DNA of 64,000 nt from Salipiger pentaromativorans (GTDB lineage Bacteria > Pseudomonadota > Alphaproteobacteria > Rhodobacterales > Rhodobacteraceae), in assembly GCF_024721115.1 (NCBI RefSeq), contig NZ_JAMDHK010000001.1:306691-370690 (forward strand), read 5' to 3'. The position numbers and the translations under genes were made by a program. Below the pieces are notes generated by a model. That model searched no databases. It had not been told where the DNA came from and saw nothing but the letters and a program-made list of their open reading frames with translations. This document shows positions 1 through 9,143 of this stretch, piece after piece (within the stretch, counting starts at the first letter, position 1; the number at the start of each line of letters is the position of its first letter).

Positions 1-835
1 CCGCCTGCGTGGCGGCGATCAGCGCGGCATGGGCCTCGCGCAGCGCGGGCGCGGCGGGGCCGATGGAGACATTCCGGTCGAAATCGCAGAAATACCCGTC
101 CCGCACGAGCCCGGTGTCGAGCATCAGCACATCGCCTTCGGTCAGCGGCGCCTCGGTGGCGGGCGAGATCACATCGGCATAGCCCCCCTGCGCGGCGGCC
201 CCCGCAAGATAGGGCACCCAGTCGGCGCCCTCTTCCAGACAGAGCATCTGGAAGCGGCGGAACACGCCGCTGAGCGGCACCCCCGCGCGGGCGATCTCGG
301 GCACGCGGGCAAAGGCCCGGCCCGCAATCGCGCAGGCGCGGGAAATGCAGGCGATCTCGGCCGGGGATTTCACCATGCGCAGCCGCCGCAGGATGTCCGC
401 ATCATCGCCGAACTGCCGGTCCGGCAGCGCGGCCCGCAGCGCCTCCCAGGAGGCGAGTGGCATGCGCAGATGGGTCTCGCCGCCGCTGGGCAGGCCGATG
501 GCGCCGCCCGGCGGGACCAGCGCGGCCAGCGTGTCGGCCAGCAGCGACACCCCGTCGTCGCGGTAGTCGGGCGAGGACCAGCAGCGGATGTCCGACAGCC
601 AGCCCTGTGCCATAAGCGGCTGGCCGATGGCGGGGATCACCGCAACCGGATCGCCCCGCACCGGCACCACGAGAAACCAGGGCCGCGTGGGGCTTTCCCA
701 GAACCGGGTCAGGAAACCGGTGAAATAGCGGATCTCGGGCTCGGTGGTGAGCAGCAGCGCGTCGCGCCCGGCCCGCGCCATCTGCGCCTGCGCCGCAGAA
801 AGCCGTGCGCGGAACTCGGACTCGGGAAACCTCAT
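1..835 (-). CDS. M24-family Xaa-Pro peptidase (aminopeptidase P / creatinase fold), C-terminus beyond window
   Basis: About 278 residues of the N-terminal part are visible and the reading frame leaves the left edge, so the gene is partial. The first half (including a YFTGFLTRFWES stretch) resembles the creatinase N-terminal domain. Near residue 240 the M24 metallopeptidase fold begins to show its metal ligands, with an Asp in LMLDTG and a second Asp in CDFDRN. The family cleaves Xaa-Pro or related C-N bonds in the cytoplasm with two metal ions. The ATG at 835 is the farthest upstream start that keeps the conserved beginning; no strong ribosome binding site precedes it. It is divergent from the RTX/Hint gene. 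Substrate is unknown. Confidence 0.8.
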   Translation of the reverse strand, partial: MRFPESEFRARLSAAQAQMARAGRDALLLTTEPEIRYFTGFLTRFWESPTRPWFLVVPVRGDPVAVIPAIGQPLMAQGWLSDIRCWSSPDYRDDGVSLLADTLAALVPPGGAIGLPSGGETHLRMPLASWEALRAALPDRQFGDDADILRRLRMVKSPAEIACISRACAIAGRAFARVPEIARAGVPLSGVFRRFQMLCLEEGADWVPYLAGAAAQGGYADVISPATEAPLTEGDVLMLDTGLVRDGYFCDFDRNVSIGPAAPALREAHAALIAATQA

Positions 836-1087
836 GGTCGGTGGCAAGGCAGACGTGTCATCCCGGCAGAGAGCCATCCGGGCCGCCGCACGTCAATCGT
901 GCCGCCGCCCGGCCCCGGCCTTTGTCCGCGCGCCGCCCAAGATCTCATCGCAAAAACCACACTCCCGCCCCCCGGTACGGCGGCGGGTGTTCAAGCCCGG
1001 CCAAAGCGGGTATTCTGCGCATAAACAAAGAATTAATCTCCCTGCCCATACTTGCACGGGGGGACGGCAGACAGAGCAGGCGCAGAG

Positions 1088-2329
1088 ATGGCAACGATTT
1101 CAGGGTCCAGCGGCAACGACAGCCTTACCGGCACCGCGGGCGACGACACGATCACCGGCGATGCCGGCAACGATACGATCATTGCGGGCGACGGCGCCGA
1201 CTCCATCGACGGCGGCACGGGCGACGACAGTATCGAGACCGGCGACGGCGCGAATACGGTCGATGGCGGCGACGGGGCCGACTATATTTTCGCGGGCGCC
1301 GACAACGACTCCCTCTCGGGCGGCGAAGGCGCCGACAGCATTCACGGCAACGGCGGCGACGATACCGTCGATGGCGGCGGCGGCAACGACACGATCTATG
1401 GCGACGACGGCAACGACGTGATGCGCGACGGCGCGGGCGACGATCTGGTCTATGCCGGGGCCGGCGACGACCGGATCGAGATAGGCTCTGGCAATGACAC
1501 CGTTTATGGCCATGCCGGCGCCGATGTCTTTGTGATCTCCGCCGACAGCGGCACCAATTCCATCGAGGATTTCACCCCCGGCGACGGCGATCTTCTGGCC
1601 ATCAACTACCCCGGCATCACCACCTATGACGAACTGGCGCCCTATCTCAGCGACGACGGCAACTGGGGCACGCTGATTTCGCTGCCCGACGGCTCGGTGA
1701 CCCAGGTCAAATGGCTGAACTACGGCTCGCTCTCGGCGTCCTATTTCAGCTTCGAAAGCGGCGCGGTCTGCCTGCTGCACGGCACCCGGATCGAAACCGC
1801 CGAAGGCCCCCGCCGGGTGGAATCGCTGCGTCCGGGCGATCTGCTTCTGACCCGCGATCACGGGCTGCAACCGCTGCGCTTCGTCAGCTCCACCACCTAT
1901 CGCTTCGGCGACGGGCCGCACCGGATGAAGCCGATCCGGATGCGCAAGCACGCGCTTGGCCAAGGGTATCCGGAGCGCGAGCTGCGGGTCTCGCCGCAGC
2001 ACCGCATCGCGATCCCGCAGGAAGATCCCTGTCTGCTCGTTCCCGCCCGCAAGCTGCGTGACCTGCCCGGCGTGACCGACCGGCCCGGCTGCCGGCTGGC
2101 GCAATATTACCACCTGCTGCTCGACCGCCACGAGCTGATCGAGGCGAACGGCACCTGGGTCGAGACACTTCTGGTGACCGACTACACCATCGCGCTCGCC
2201 CGCATCCCCGAGGCGCTTCAAGGGCTGGCGCAAGATCCGGTGCGCCCGCTGGCAAGCGGCAACAACGCCCTGGCCGCGGTGGCCGAGATCTATGCCGAGG
2301 CGCTCGGGCTGGCGCGCAACGTCGCCTAG
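1088..2329 (+). CDS. RTX calcium-repeat protein with C-terminal Hint domain
   Basis: The protein has 413 residues. Residues 8-145 are a run of glycine/aspartate-rich nonapeptides of the GGxGxDxx type (hemolysin-type calcium-binding repeats). A linker follows, then a Hint-type domain from Cys228 (AVCLLHGTRI) through the SPQHRI block to about residue 370. RTX repeats usually mark proteins exported unfolded by type I secretion and folded by external calcium; Hint domains can autoprocess. There is no signal peptide. I use the ATG at 1088 rather than the in-frame start at 1052 because the RTX-like sequence begins at once. No type I secretion genes are within view. Function beyond calcium binding and possible self-cleavage is unknown. 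Confidence 0.85.
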   Translation: MATISGSSGNDSLTGTAGDDTITGDAGNDTIIAGDGADSIDGGTGDDSIETGDGANTVDGGDGADYIFAGADNDSLSGGEGADSIHGNGGDDTVDGGGGNDTIYGDDGNDVMRDGAGDDLVYAGAGDDRIEIGSGNDTVYGHAGADVFVISADSGTNSIEDFTPGDGDLLAINYPGITTYDELAPYLSDDGNWGTLISLPDGSVTQVKWLNYGSLSASYFSFESGAVCLLHGTRIETAEGPRRVESLRPGDLLLTRDHGLQPLRFVSSTTYRFGDGPHRMKPIRMRKHALGQGYPERELRVSPQHRIAIPQEDPCLLVPARKLRDLPGVTDRPGCRLAQYYHLLLDRHELIEANGTWVETLLVTDYTIALARIPEALQGLAQDPVRPLASGNNALAAVAEIYAEALGLARNVA

Positions 2330-2340
2330 CCCGTAACGCC

Positions 2341-2368
2341 GCCACCGGGAGCCTTCAAACCCGGTGGC
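2341..2368. terminator. Hairpin between convergent genes
   Basis: A perfect 9-bp stem (GCCACCGGG at 2341-2349 with CCCGGTGGC at 2360-2368) lies between the stops of the RTX/Hint gene and the GH13 gene. No T-run follows on either strand, so its role as a terminator is a guess from position. Confidence 0.4.
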
Positions 2369-2383
2369 ATCCCGAGCCCCGCG

Positions 2384-4789
2384 TCAGTGCGGCTCTCCCG
2401 CCAGCGGCGTCACGTCGATGCCGCGCGTGAACACCAGCCCCATGGAATCGCGCAGAACCAGCGGCCCGCCGAGATACTCCGGCCCGATCCCAGGGCTGCG
2501 GATCGTCAGGTGCCAGTCGTTGCGGCTCACGCTGTCGGGCAGCAGATCGAGCGGGTTGATCTCCTCGGTCTCGCCCCCTTCCATGTGGCAGACGACAAAC
2601 ACCTCTCCCCCCTCCGGCGCGTTGCGCAGCGCGGCAAAGACCGTGCGCCCGTCGATCGGTTCGAGATAGCGGAAATGGTCGTCGTCGCGGAAATTCTGCC
2701 GCAGCCACGGGTTGTTCAGCCGGAACATGCGCAGCCGCCGCATGGCGTTGGTCTGCACCGGATCCAGTTTCGAGACCGAATGCGAAACGTTGCAATATTC
2801 ATGCATGTCGTCCATCCAGGCGCGCGCAATATCCTTGAGCCCGCCGACCGTGATCGGCCGCGGCCCCGCCAGCGGCGGCTCCACCGCGTTCAGCAGCGTG
2901 GCGATGGTGTTGAGATCGTAATCGGTCACCTCGACCAGCGCGGGCAGGAATTCCAGGAACCGCGCCAGATCCTCGCGCGTCTCGAACCCCAGCTCCTTGA
3001 GCCAGCGGAACGAGCCCGGCACCGAATAGGCATATTCGTCCACCTGCCATTTCAGTGAGATCGCCTCTTCCGCCACGACCTTGACGCCGTATTTGTCGTC
3101 CTGGTTGCGGATAAAGCCCCAGCTCGCCCGGGCGGTGGCGTTGAGGAAATCCATCGGCACGCCGGGCAGCACCGCATAGGTCAGGATCGACACGGCGGGG
3201 TTGTCATAGGCCTTGTCGAGAATCTCCATCTTGGTGTCGCCAAGCCGGGTATTGATGTTGAGCTTGGGGTTCACCTGGGTGCCCCGGCGCAGGGTATCGT
3301 GGTTGGCGGTGCCCGAAATCCAGTTGGAGCCGCGTTTCAGGATCTCTTGCAGACGCCAGTATTTCGACAGCCAGAAGGTATAGATGAAGGGCGTGTTGTG
3401 GGCGAAGGTCAGCGGCCCCCACTGGAACACGTCCGGATCGGTCTCTTTCTGGTTCTCGATGACGGCGCGGTAGTCGGAGGAAAGTTCCCAATCCTCCTGC
3501 GGCCAGGGGCGGCCGTCCTCGAAGACGAACCAGGGGCGGTAGTCGACCCCCGCGACACTCTGCACGATGTCCGACATCTCTTGCAGATACTCGTCATCGT
3601 GGCGCATCTCCTGCGTGGAGGCATCCCACCATTTGAAATCCTGCGCGCCATCGACCCGCACCCCGTCGGCGCCGAAATCCACCTTGCGGCGCTGCATTTC
3701 CAGCAGGATCGCGCGCACGAAGGGATTCCGGTAATCGAGGTTCTGGCCATACATGTTCGGCCCGGCAAAGAAATGGCTGTTGAGCGCGCCCAGCCCCTGA
3801 TTGTCGGCATGGCCGAACACCACGTCGAGCACCAGCATCTTGGGCCAGCGCGGGAAATTGTGCAGTACGGCGGCAAGGTCCACCAGCTCGTCGGGGCGCG
3901 CGGTCTCCAGCAGCACCGGGTTCACCGTCGCCATGCCCGAGATCACGATGTCATAGCCCCAATTCGTCGTGTCCGGGCGCATCAGATGCGCGGTGACGCG
4001 CGCCTCGTCCGTCTCGGTGTCGGTCCAGAACGCCGGTCCGGCCTCGTAGACGGTGGTGGGTTCCACCGGCAGAAGCTGCACCGCGTCATACCCTGCGAAC
4101 AGCTCCTCGTCGGGCTCCAGCGTCAGCCCGTTCGCCACGCGGGCGGCAAGGCGCTCGAACTGGCGGGTGAGGCTCGCCAGCGTGCCGCCGGGGGTGGCGG
4201 TGGGCACATGTACTTGCAGGATCGAGGTGGGCGGCGCGAATTTATAGGGGCCGTCCTGCCGGACCTGCTCGAAATAGCCCTTGTCCTGACGGCGCGCCTG
4301 CATGGCCGGCACATCATAGATCTCTGCCGGGGCGAAGGCGCCATAGGGCAAGGAGGCGGCGAGCGGATCGAAGATGCGGTGCAGCGCCCCCTCCTGATCG
4401 CGCCAGACCAGCGCATAGAAATCGCCCACCTGATCGCGCGAGCCGGCGCGCAGCCCGCTGGCAGCGGCAAAGGTAAAGGCCTCGCAGCGGGCGACCGGCA
4501 GCAGCACCCGGTCAAAGGCCACATCCGCCTGGCTTGTGGTCAGGTCGATTTCCTCCTGCGGGCGGAGGATCTCCAGAAACACGTCGCTGTCGGCGATACG
4601 CCAGTCGAGCAGCTCGGGCGTCCAGAAGCCGAACTCGACCAGATCGCCCTCGACCAGCGCCCCCAGCCGCCGGGCGACCTGTTTGCCCGCGTCGAACCGG
4701 TCCGGCGCGGTGTTGAGCACCTCCTGGCACCAGGCGGCGCGCGCTTCGGCGGCATCGGTCTCGCTTGCGATGGCGGGCATGTCTTTCAT
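2384..4789 (-). CDS. gghA: GH13-family glycosidase, probable glucosylglycerol hydrolase
   Basis: The 801-residue enzyme shows the four alpha-amylase regions: I, DVVFGHADN (about 322-330); II, GVRVDGAQ with the likely nucleophile Asp380; III, FVFEDGRP with the likely acid/base Glu424; IV, GTANHDT with Asp498. There is no signal peptide, so it should act in the cytoplasm. The N-terminus (RLGALVEGD then EFGFWTPEL) and overall length recall GghA, which splits the compatible solute glucosylglycerol into glucose and glycerol; that name comes from memory of the family and is less certain than GH13 membership. Start: the ATG at 4789 has GAGAG five bases upstream; the open frame extends to 4972 without good support. 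It appears monocistronic. Confidence 0.7.
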   Translation of the reverse strand: MKDMPAIASETDAAEARAAWCQEVLNTAPDRFDAGKQVARRLGALVEGDLVEFGFWTPELLDWRIADSDVFLEILRPQEEIDLTTSQADVAFDRVLLPVARCEAFTFAAASGLRAGSRDQVGDFYALVWRDQEGALHRIFDPLAASLPYGAFAPAEIYDVPAMQARRQDKGYFEQVRQDGPYKFAPPTSILQVHVPTATPGGTLASLTRQFERLAARVANGLTLEPDEELFAGYDAVQLLPVEPTTVYEAGPAFWTDTETDEARVTAHLMRPDTTNWGYDIVISGMATVNPVLLETARPDELVDLAAVLHNFPRWPKMLVLDVVFGHADNQGLGALNSHFFAGPNMYGQNLDYRNPFVRAILLEMQRRKVDFGADGVRVDGAQDFKWWDASTQEMRHDDEYLQEMSDIVQSVAGVDYRPWFVFEDGRPWPQEDWELSSDYRAVIENQKETDPDVFQWGPLTFAHNTPFIYTFWLSKYWRLQEILKRGSNWISGTANHDTLRRGTQVNPKLNINTRLGDTKMEILDKAYDNPAVSILTYAVLPGVPMDFLNATARASWGFIRNQDDKYGVKVVAEEAISLKWQVDEYAYSVPGSFRWLKELGFETREDLARFLEFLPALVEVTDYDLNTIATLLNAVEPPLAGPRPITVGGLKDIARAWMDDMHEYCNVSHSVSKLDPVQTNAMRRLRMFRLNNPWLRQNFRDDDHFRYLEPIDGRTVFAALRNAPEGGEVFVVCHMEGGETEEINPLDLLPDSVSRNDWHLTIRSPGIGPEYLGGPLVLRDSMGLVFTRGIDVTPLAGEPH

Positions 4790-5014
4790 GTCGTCTCTCG
4801 TCCTGTCGTTGCGCATATGCCGTGGCAGGCCGCGGGAAAGGCTCTCCCCGCGCCGCGCGATGGCTGTCGATCTGAACGGAAGAGCGGCGCTGCGCCGGAT
4901 GCCCGCGCATTGCGCCCGTCTGGCGCGGCGGGACCCCTTCCAGGGCGGACCGGCAGGCAGCGGCCCGCACACGTCCTCGGATCAACCTAACGCGGTGTCG
5001 CGGGTCTTCAACGC

Positions 5015-5044
5015 AAAATGCCCCGTTCCGGCGGAAACGGGGCA
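5015..5044 (-). terminator. Rho-independent terminator after the HCCA-isomerase-like gene
   Basis: Read leftward, a 9-bp stem (TGCCCCGTT at 5044-5036 pairing with 5027-5019) with an 8-base loop is followed by TTTT. It sits 57 bases past the stop of the isomerase-like gene. Confidence 0.7.
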
Positions 5045-5100
5045 GATGAGCGATGCGCTGCCCGTCTGCGGGGCAGCGCGATCTCAAGGGGAGCCGGCGG

Positions 5101-5700
5101 TCAGGCGGCGGCTTTCATCAGCTTGTCGCGGATGAATTCGATCCGGTCCTGTCCCCAGAACCGTTCGCCATCGACCACATAGGTGGGCGAACCGAACACC
5201 TGCGCGTCGATGGCGGCTTGTGTCACCGCATCGGCCTCGTCGCGCAGATCCTCGCTTTCGGCCACATGCAGCAGCTCGAAGGCGGGCATGTCGATCTGGC
5301 GCAGCGCCTCACCCAGATCGCCGGGATCGGCGATGTTGCGGCCCTCGGCCCAGACCCCGCGCAGGCAGGCCAGGCTGATCGCGTCCTGATCGAGCCCCAG
5401 CCGCCCCGCCGCCAGGATCACCCGGCAGGCGAGCCGCGGACAGGTCGGGTGATGCGCCGGAACGGCGGCCATGCGCAGCCCGCGCAGCCGCGCCCAGCGC
5501 GCCTGATCCTCGATCCGGTAGCTGCGCCGGGCCTCGGACTGGGCAAAGGGCGGCGTGGTGTCGGACGCCTCGAAGACCCGGCCGATCTCGACCGGCAGAA
5601 AGCGCACCCGCGCGCCCGTCTCGCGCGCCAGCGCCATCAGCGCCTGATGGCCCAGATAGGCATATCCCGAAATCGGTGCAAAATAATAGTCGATGACCAT
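5101..5700 (-). CDS. 2-hydroxychromene-2-carboxylate isomerase family protein (DsbA-like fold)
   Basis: The 199-residue protein matches the glutathione-dependent HCCA isomerase family, a DsbA/GST-kappa fold with a serine in place of the CxxC cysteine. It begins with IDYYFAPISGYAYLG and ends with GSPTYVVDGERFWGQDR, the cis-Pro region and C-terminal block of that family. Known members isomerise an intermediate of naphthalene breakdown, but many homologues sit outside such pathways, and no aromatic degradation genes are seen here. The ATG at 5700 has GGGGGAG upstream and is preferred over the in-frame codon at 5748. Confidence 0.82.
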   Translation of the reverse strand: MVIDYYFAPISGYAYLGHQALMALARETGARVRFLPVEIGRVFEASDTTPPFAQSEARRSYRIEDQARWARLRGLRMAAVPAHHPTCPRLACRVILAAGRLGLDQDAISLACLRGVWAEGRNIADPGDLGEALRQIDMPAFELLHVAESEDLRDEADAVTQAAIDAQVFGSPTYVVDGERFWGQDRIEFIRDKLMKAAA

Positions 5701-5934
5701 GCTCACGGCACTCCCCCAAACGTCAGATGTGCAACTCGCGGTCCTCATCGGCGGCCCCGGCTCAGTAAAGGAGCCCCAACCGGATCGTCGTTACATCGGC
5801 GCGCAGCCCCGGCGCGATGTCAAGAATTGGGCAAGCCATCCGGGCGCCAGAGGCCCGGCACCCCGGGGCGGCGGAAAATCCGCCGCATTAAGCGCCGTTA
5901 AGCGTGTTTTGCAGGCACAAGTGAATCGCCCACC

Positions 5935-6918
5935 CTATTCCGCCCGCCGGAACGCGCCCGGGCTCTGCCCCGTCCATTTGCGGAAGGCCCGGTAAAAGGC
6001 CCCCGCCTCGCTATAGCCCAGCGCATCGGCGATCTCGGCCACGCTCAGCCGCGTCTCGCGCAGCAGGCGTTGCGCCTCGACGGACTGAAGTTCGCCCTTG
6101 AGCGCGGCAAAGCTCTGCCCCTCGGTCCGGAGCTGCCGGCGCAGCGTCGCTTCCGACAGGCGCATCTCGGCGGCCAGCGCGGCAAAACCCGGCCAGCCCT
6201 GCGGCGGGGTCGTCTTGAGCCGTCCCCGGATGCGTGCCGCCACCCCCTGATCGTGCTGATAGCGAAGCAGGATATTCGCCGGCGCCTCGCGCAGAAACTG
6301 CGCCAGCGCCTGTTCCGAGCGCACCGGCGGCAGGCGCAGATAGCGCGCGTCGAACCGCAGGCTCGTCTGCGCCTGACCGAAATGCACCGGTGCCCCGAAG
6401 AACTGGCGGTAATCCTGCCGGTGCGGCGGCGCGGCGCAGACAAAATCCAGATGGCGCAGCGGAATCCGCCGCCCGATCAGCCAGCAGGCCAGCCCCATCA
6501 GGATCAGCCAATAGGTGCGGTAGGCAAAGGCCGGCCGGGGCGGACCGCCATCGTCGAGCGTGATGACCGCCACCCCCTCGCGCACCCGCAGCGTGCCGCG
6601 CGGCCGGTCGAGCACCACATCCAGAAAGCGCAGCGCCCGGCGCAATGCCTGATCCAGCGTGCGCGCATGCAGCACCGCGTGGCAGAGCAGCGCAAAGCTG
6701 CCCGGCCGCATCGGGCGCGCCGCCAGTCCAAAGAACTCGTCCTGCATCGCCTGCGCGATAAGCCACCAGAGCCGTCCGTAACAGTCGGTCGAGACCGGGC
6801 CCGTCACCGGGTCCGGCAATCCGGCCTGCCGCAGCAGCGGCGCCGCGTCGATCCCCTGCCCGCGCAGGCAGGCCAGCGCGTCCTCGACAAATCCCGGGCT
6901 GATGCTGCGGCGGTCCAT
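5935..6918 (-). CDS. AraC-family transcriptional regulator
   Basis: A protein of 327 residues with an N-terminal ligand-binding-type domain (about 1-200, the AraC-binding domain found in OruR-like regulators) and a C-terminal double helix-turn-helix (about 230-325) ending in [20 protein letters not shown], the classic AraC signature. It is divergent from the SDR-thiolase-acyl-CoA dehydrogenase operon with about 235 bases between, so it probably controls that operon in response to an acyl-CoA precursor; this is inference from position. Start: ATG at 6918 gives the usual family N-terminus, but its GGGAGG is only one or two bases away; ATG at 6969 or 6981 is possible. Confidence 0.88.
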   Translation of the reverse strand: MDRRSISPGFVEDALACLRGQGIDAAPLLRQAGLPDPVTGPVSTDCYGRLWWLIAQAMQDEFFGLAARPMRPGSFALLCHAVLHARTLDQALRRALRFLDVVLDRPRGTLRVREGVAVITLDDGGPPRPAFAYRTYWLILMGLACWLIGRRIPLRHLDFVCAAPPHRQDYRQFFGAPVHFGQAQTSLRFDARYLRLPPVRSEQALAQFLREAPANILLRYQHDQGVAARIRGRLKTTPPQGWPGFAALAAEMRLSEATLRRQLRTEGQSFAALKGELQSVEAQRLLRETRLSVAEIADALGYSEAGAFYRAFRKWTGQSPGAFRRAE

Positions 6919-7152
6919 ACCTCCCGTATCATGGCATTTCCGATCACGATTCAAGAGCTGAGATGTCATTGCCTGCCACATCCTTTGCGCTACTCTGCGC
7001 CCCGAGAGGGAGGAGACCGCAGACCCGCCGCGCCACGCGGCGGAGGATGCCCGCCCTTGCCCACAGGATTTAGAAAGGCCCGGCCGCCCCCGTCAGACCC
7101 GGGGCCGGCAGGAGGGCCGCCAGACCGAAGCCGATACCGGAAAGGACCGTCC

Positions 7153-7920
7153 ATGCAGCTTCAAGACCGTGTCTTCCTGATCACCGGCGCGGGCTCCGGC
7201 CTGGGCGCCGCCGTGGCCGAGATGGTGGTCACCGCCGGCGGCAAGGCCGTACTGCTCGACATCAATGCCGAGGCCGGCAGCGCCCGGGCCGAGGCCCTGG
7301 GCCCCGCCGCGCGCTTCGTGAAGACCGATGTGACCAGCGAGACCGATGGCCAGGCCGCCGTGGCCGCCGCGCTCGACGCCTTCGGGCGTCTCGACGGGCT
7401 GGTGAACTGCGCCGGCATCGCACCGGGGGAAAAGATCCTCGGGCGCGAAGGGCCGCACGGGCTCGAAAGTTTCACCCGGGCGATCACGATCAACCTGATC
7501 GGCACGTTCAACATGCTGCGGCTCGCCGCCGAGGCGATTTCGAAGCAGGAGGCCGGGCCGGATGGCGAACGCGGGGTGATCGTGAACACCGCCTCGATTG
7601 CGGCCTTCGACGGGCAGATCGGCCAGGCCGCCTATGCCGCCTCCAAGGGCGGCGTGGCGGCGCTGACCCTGCCGGCGGCGCGGGAACTGGCGCGTTACGG
7701 TATCCGGGTGGTCACCATCGCGCCGGGGATCTTCGGCACGCCGATGATGGCGGGGCTGCCGCAGGAGGTGCAGGACAGCCTCGGCGCCTCTGTGCCCTTC
7801 CCGCCGCGCCTGGGCCGGCCCCCGGAATACGCCGCGCTGGTGCGGCAGATCGTCGAGAACACCATGCTGAACGGCGAGGTGATCCGGCTGGACGGCGCGT
7901 TGCGCATGGCACCGCGGTAA
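7153..7920 (+). CDS. SDR-family 3-hydroxyacyl-CoA dehydrogenase (HSD17B10-like)
   Basis: The 255-residue short-chain dehydrogenase has the Rossmann TGAGSGLG cofactor motif (about residues 11-18), NCAGIAP, and the catalytic YAASKGG with an upstream Ser (NTASIAA). The pattern resembles the type-10 hydroxysteroid/3-hydroxy-2-methylbutyryl-CoA dehydrogenase group, which oxidises 3-hydroxyacyl-CoA with NAD in isoleucine and branched or short-chain acyl-CoA breakdown. It is first in an operon with thiolase (32-base gap) and acyl-CoA dehydrogenase. The ATG at 7153 follows GGAAAGGAC. Confidence 0.85.
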   Translation: MQLQDRVFLITGAGSGLGAAVAEMVVTAGGKAVLLDINAEAGSARAEALGPAARFVKTDVTSETDGQAAVAAALDAFGRLDGLVNCAGIAPGEKILGREGPHGLESFTRAITINLIGTFNMLRLAAEAISKQEAGPDGERGVIVNTASIAAFDGQIGQAAYAASKGGVAALTLPAARELARYGIRVVTIAPGIFGTPMMAGLPQEVQDSLGASVPFPPRLGRPPEYAALVRQIVENTMLNGEVIRLDGALRMAPR

Positions 7921-7952
7921 CCCGGACGGCACGGAAACAGGGAGAGACGGCA

Positions 7953-9143
7953 ATGACACAGCAGGATCCGATCGTGATCGTGGGCATGGCCCGCACCCCG
8001 ATGGGCGGCTTTCAGGGCGATCTGTCGGGCGCCAGCGCCAGCGAGCTGGGCGCCACGGCGATCACGGCGGCGCTGAGCCGCGCGGGGCTCGCCCCCGAGG
8101 CGGTGGAAGAGGTGGTCTTCGGCTGCGTGCTGCCCGCCGGACAGGGCCAGGCCCCGGCGCGCCAGGCGGCGCTGGGGGCCGGGCTGCCGCTGGCGGCGGG
8201 CGCGACCACGGTGAACAAGATGTGCGGTTCGGGCATGAAGGCGGCGATGTTCGCCCATGACCTGATCGCGGCGGGCAGCGCGCGGGTGGCCGTGGCCGGC
8301 GGCATGGAAAGCATGACCAACGCCCCGTATCTGCTGCCCAAGGCCCGTGGCGGCTATCGCATGGGCCATGGCCAGGTGGTCGATCACATGTTCCTCGACG
8401 GGCTGGAAGACGCCTATGACAAGGGCCGCCTGATGGGCACCTTCGCCGAGGATTGCGCGCAAAGCTACCAGTTCACCCGCGAGGCCCAGGACGGGTATGC
8501 GATCACCTCGCTGGAGCGCGCGCAGGCGGCCATCGGCGACGGCAGCTTCGCCGCCGAGATCGCCCCGGTGACACTGCGCAGCCGCAAGGGCGAGACCCGG
8601 GTCGAAATCGACGAACAGCCCGGCAAGGCGCGGCCCGACAAGATCCCCACGCTGAAACCCGCCTTCCGCGAGGGCGGCACGGTGACCGCGGCAAATGCCT
8701 CCTCGATCTCGGACGGCGCGGCGGCGCTGGTGCTGATGCGCCGCTCGGAGGCCGAGGCGCGCGGCCTGACCCCGCTGGCCGTCATCGCCGGGCACGCCAC
8801 CCATGCGGATGCGCCGAACCTCTTTCCCACCGCGCCCATCGGCGCGATGCGCAAGCTGTCGGACAAGACCGGCTGGGATCTGAAAACGGTCGATCTGTTC
8901 GAGATCAACGAGGCCTTTGCGGTGGTCGCCATGGCGGCGATGCGCGACCTCGACCTGCCGCATGACAAGGTGAACCCGCATGGCGGTGCCTGTGCGCTCG
9001 GCCATCCCATCGGCGCCTCGGGCGCCCGGGTCATGGTCACGCTGCTGGCGGCGATGCGGAAATACGATCTGCAACGCGGCATCGCCTCGCTCTGCATCGG
9101 CGGCGGCGAGGCCACGGCGGTCGCATTGGAAAGGCCGGTCTGA
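7953..9143 (+). CDS. Acetyl-CoA C-acyltransferase (thiolase)
   Basis: At 396 residues this is full length for a type II thiolase. The active-site Cys lies in [10 protein letters not shown] (about residue 91); the His motif is [15 protein letters not shown] (about 350) and the second Cys is in CIGGGEATA near the end. It cleaves 3-ketoacyl-CoA to acetyl-CoA (or propionyl-CoA from 2-methyl substrates) plus a shortened acyl-CoA. A strong GGGAGAG precedes the start. Its stop overlaps the next start as TGATG, so it is likely translationally coupled to the acyl-CoA dehydrogenase. The operon context supports catabolism over polyhydroxybutyrate synthesis. Confidence 0.93.
   Translation: MTQQDPIVIVGMARTPMGGFQGDLSGASASELGATAITAALSRAGLAPEAVEEVVFGCVLPAGQGQAPARQAALGAGLPLAAGATTVNKMCGSGMKAAMFAHDLIAAGSARVAVAGGMESMTNAPYLLPKARGGYRMGHGQVVDHMFLDGLEDAYDKGRLMGTFAEDCAQSYQFTREAQDGYAITSLERAQAAIGDGSFAAEIAPVTLRSRKGETRVEIDEQPGKARPDKIPTLKPAFREGGTVTAANASSISDGAAALVLMRRSEAEARGLTPLAVIAGHATHADAPNLFPTAPIGAMRKLSDKTGWDLKTVDLFEINEAFAVVAMAAMRDLDLPHDKVNPHGGACALGHPIGASGARVMVTLLAAMRKYDLQRGIASLCIGGGEATAVALERPV

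Noticed and set aside
1100..1520. Possible DNA tandem repeat array
   Set aside because: The periodicity is the coding of RTX nonapeptides; at DNA level the units are too diverged to be a tandem repeat element.
1766..2329. Intein
   Set aside because: The Hint domain lies at the C-terminus with no following extein and no clear terminal His-Asn, so it is not an intein in a host gene.
5888..5901. Possible CtrA site (TTAA...TTAA) upstream of the HCCA-isomerase-like gene
   Set aside because: The spacing is six bases, not seven, and the surrounding word is a simple direct repeat TTAAGCG.
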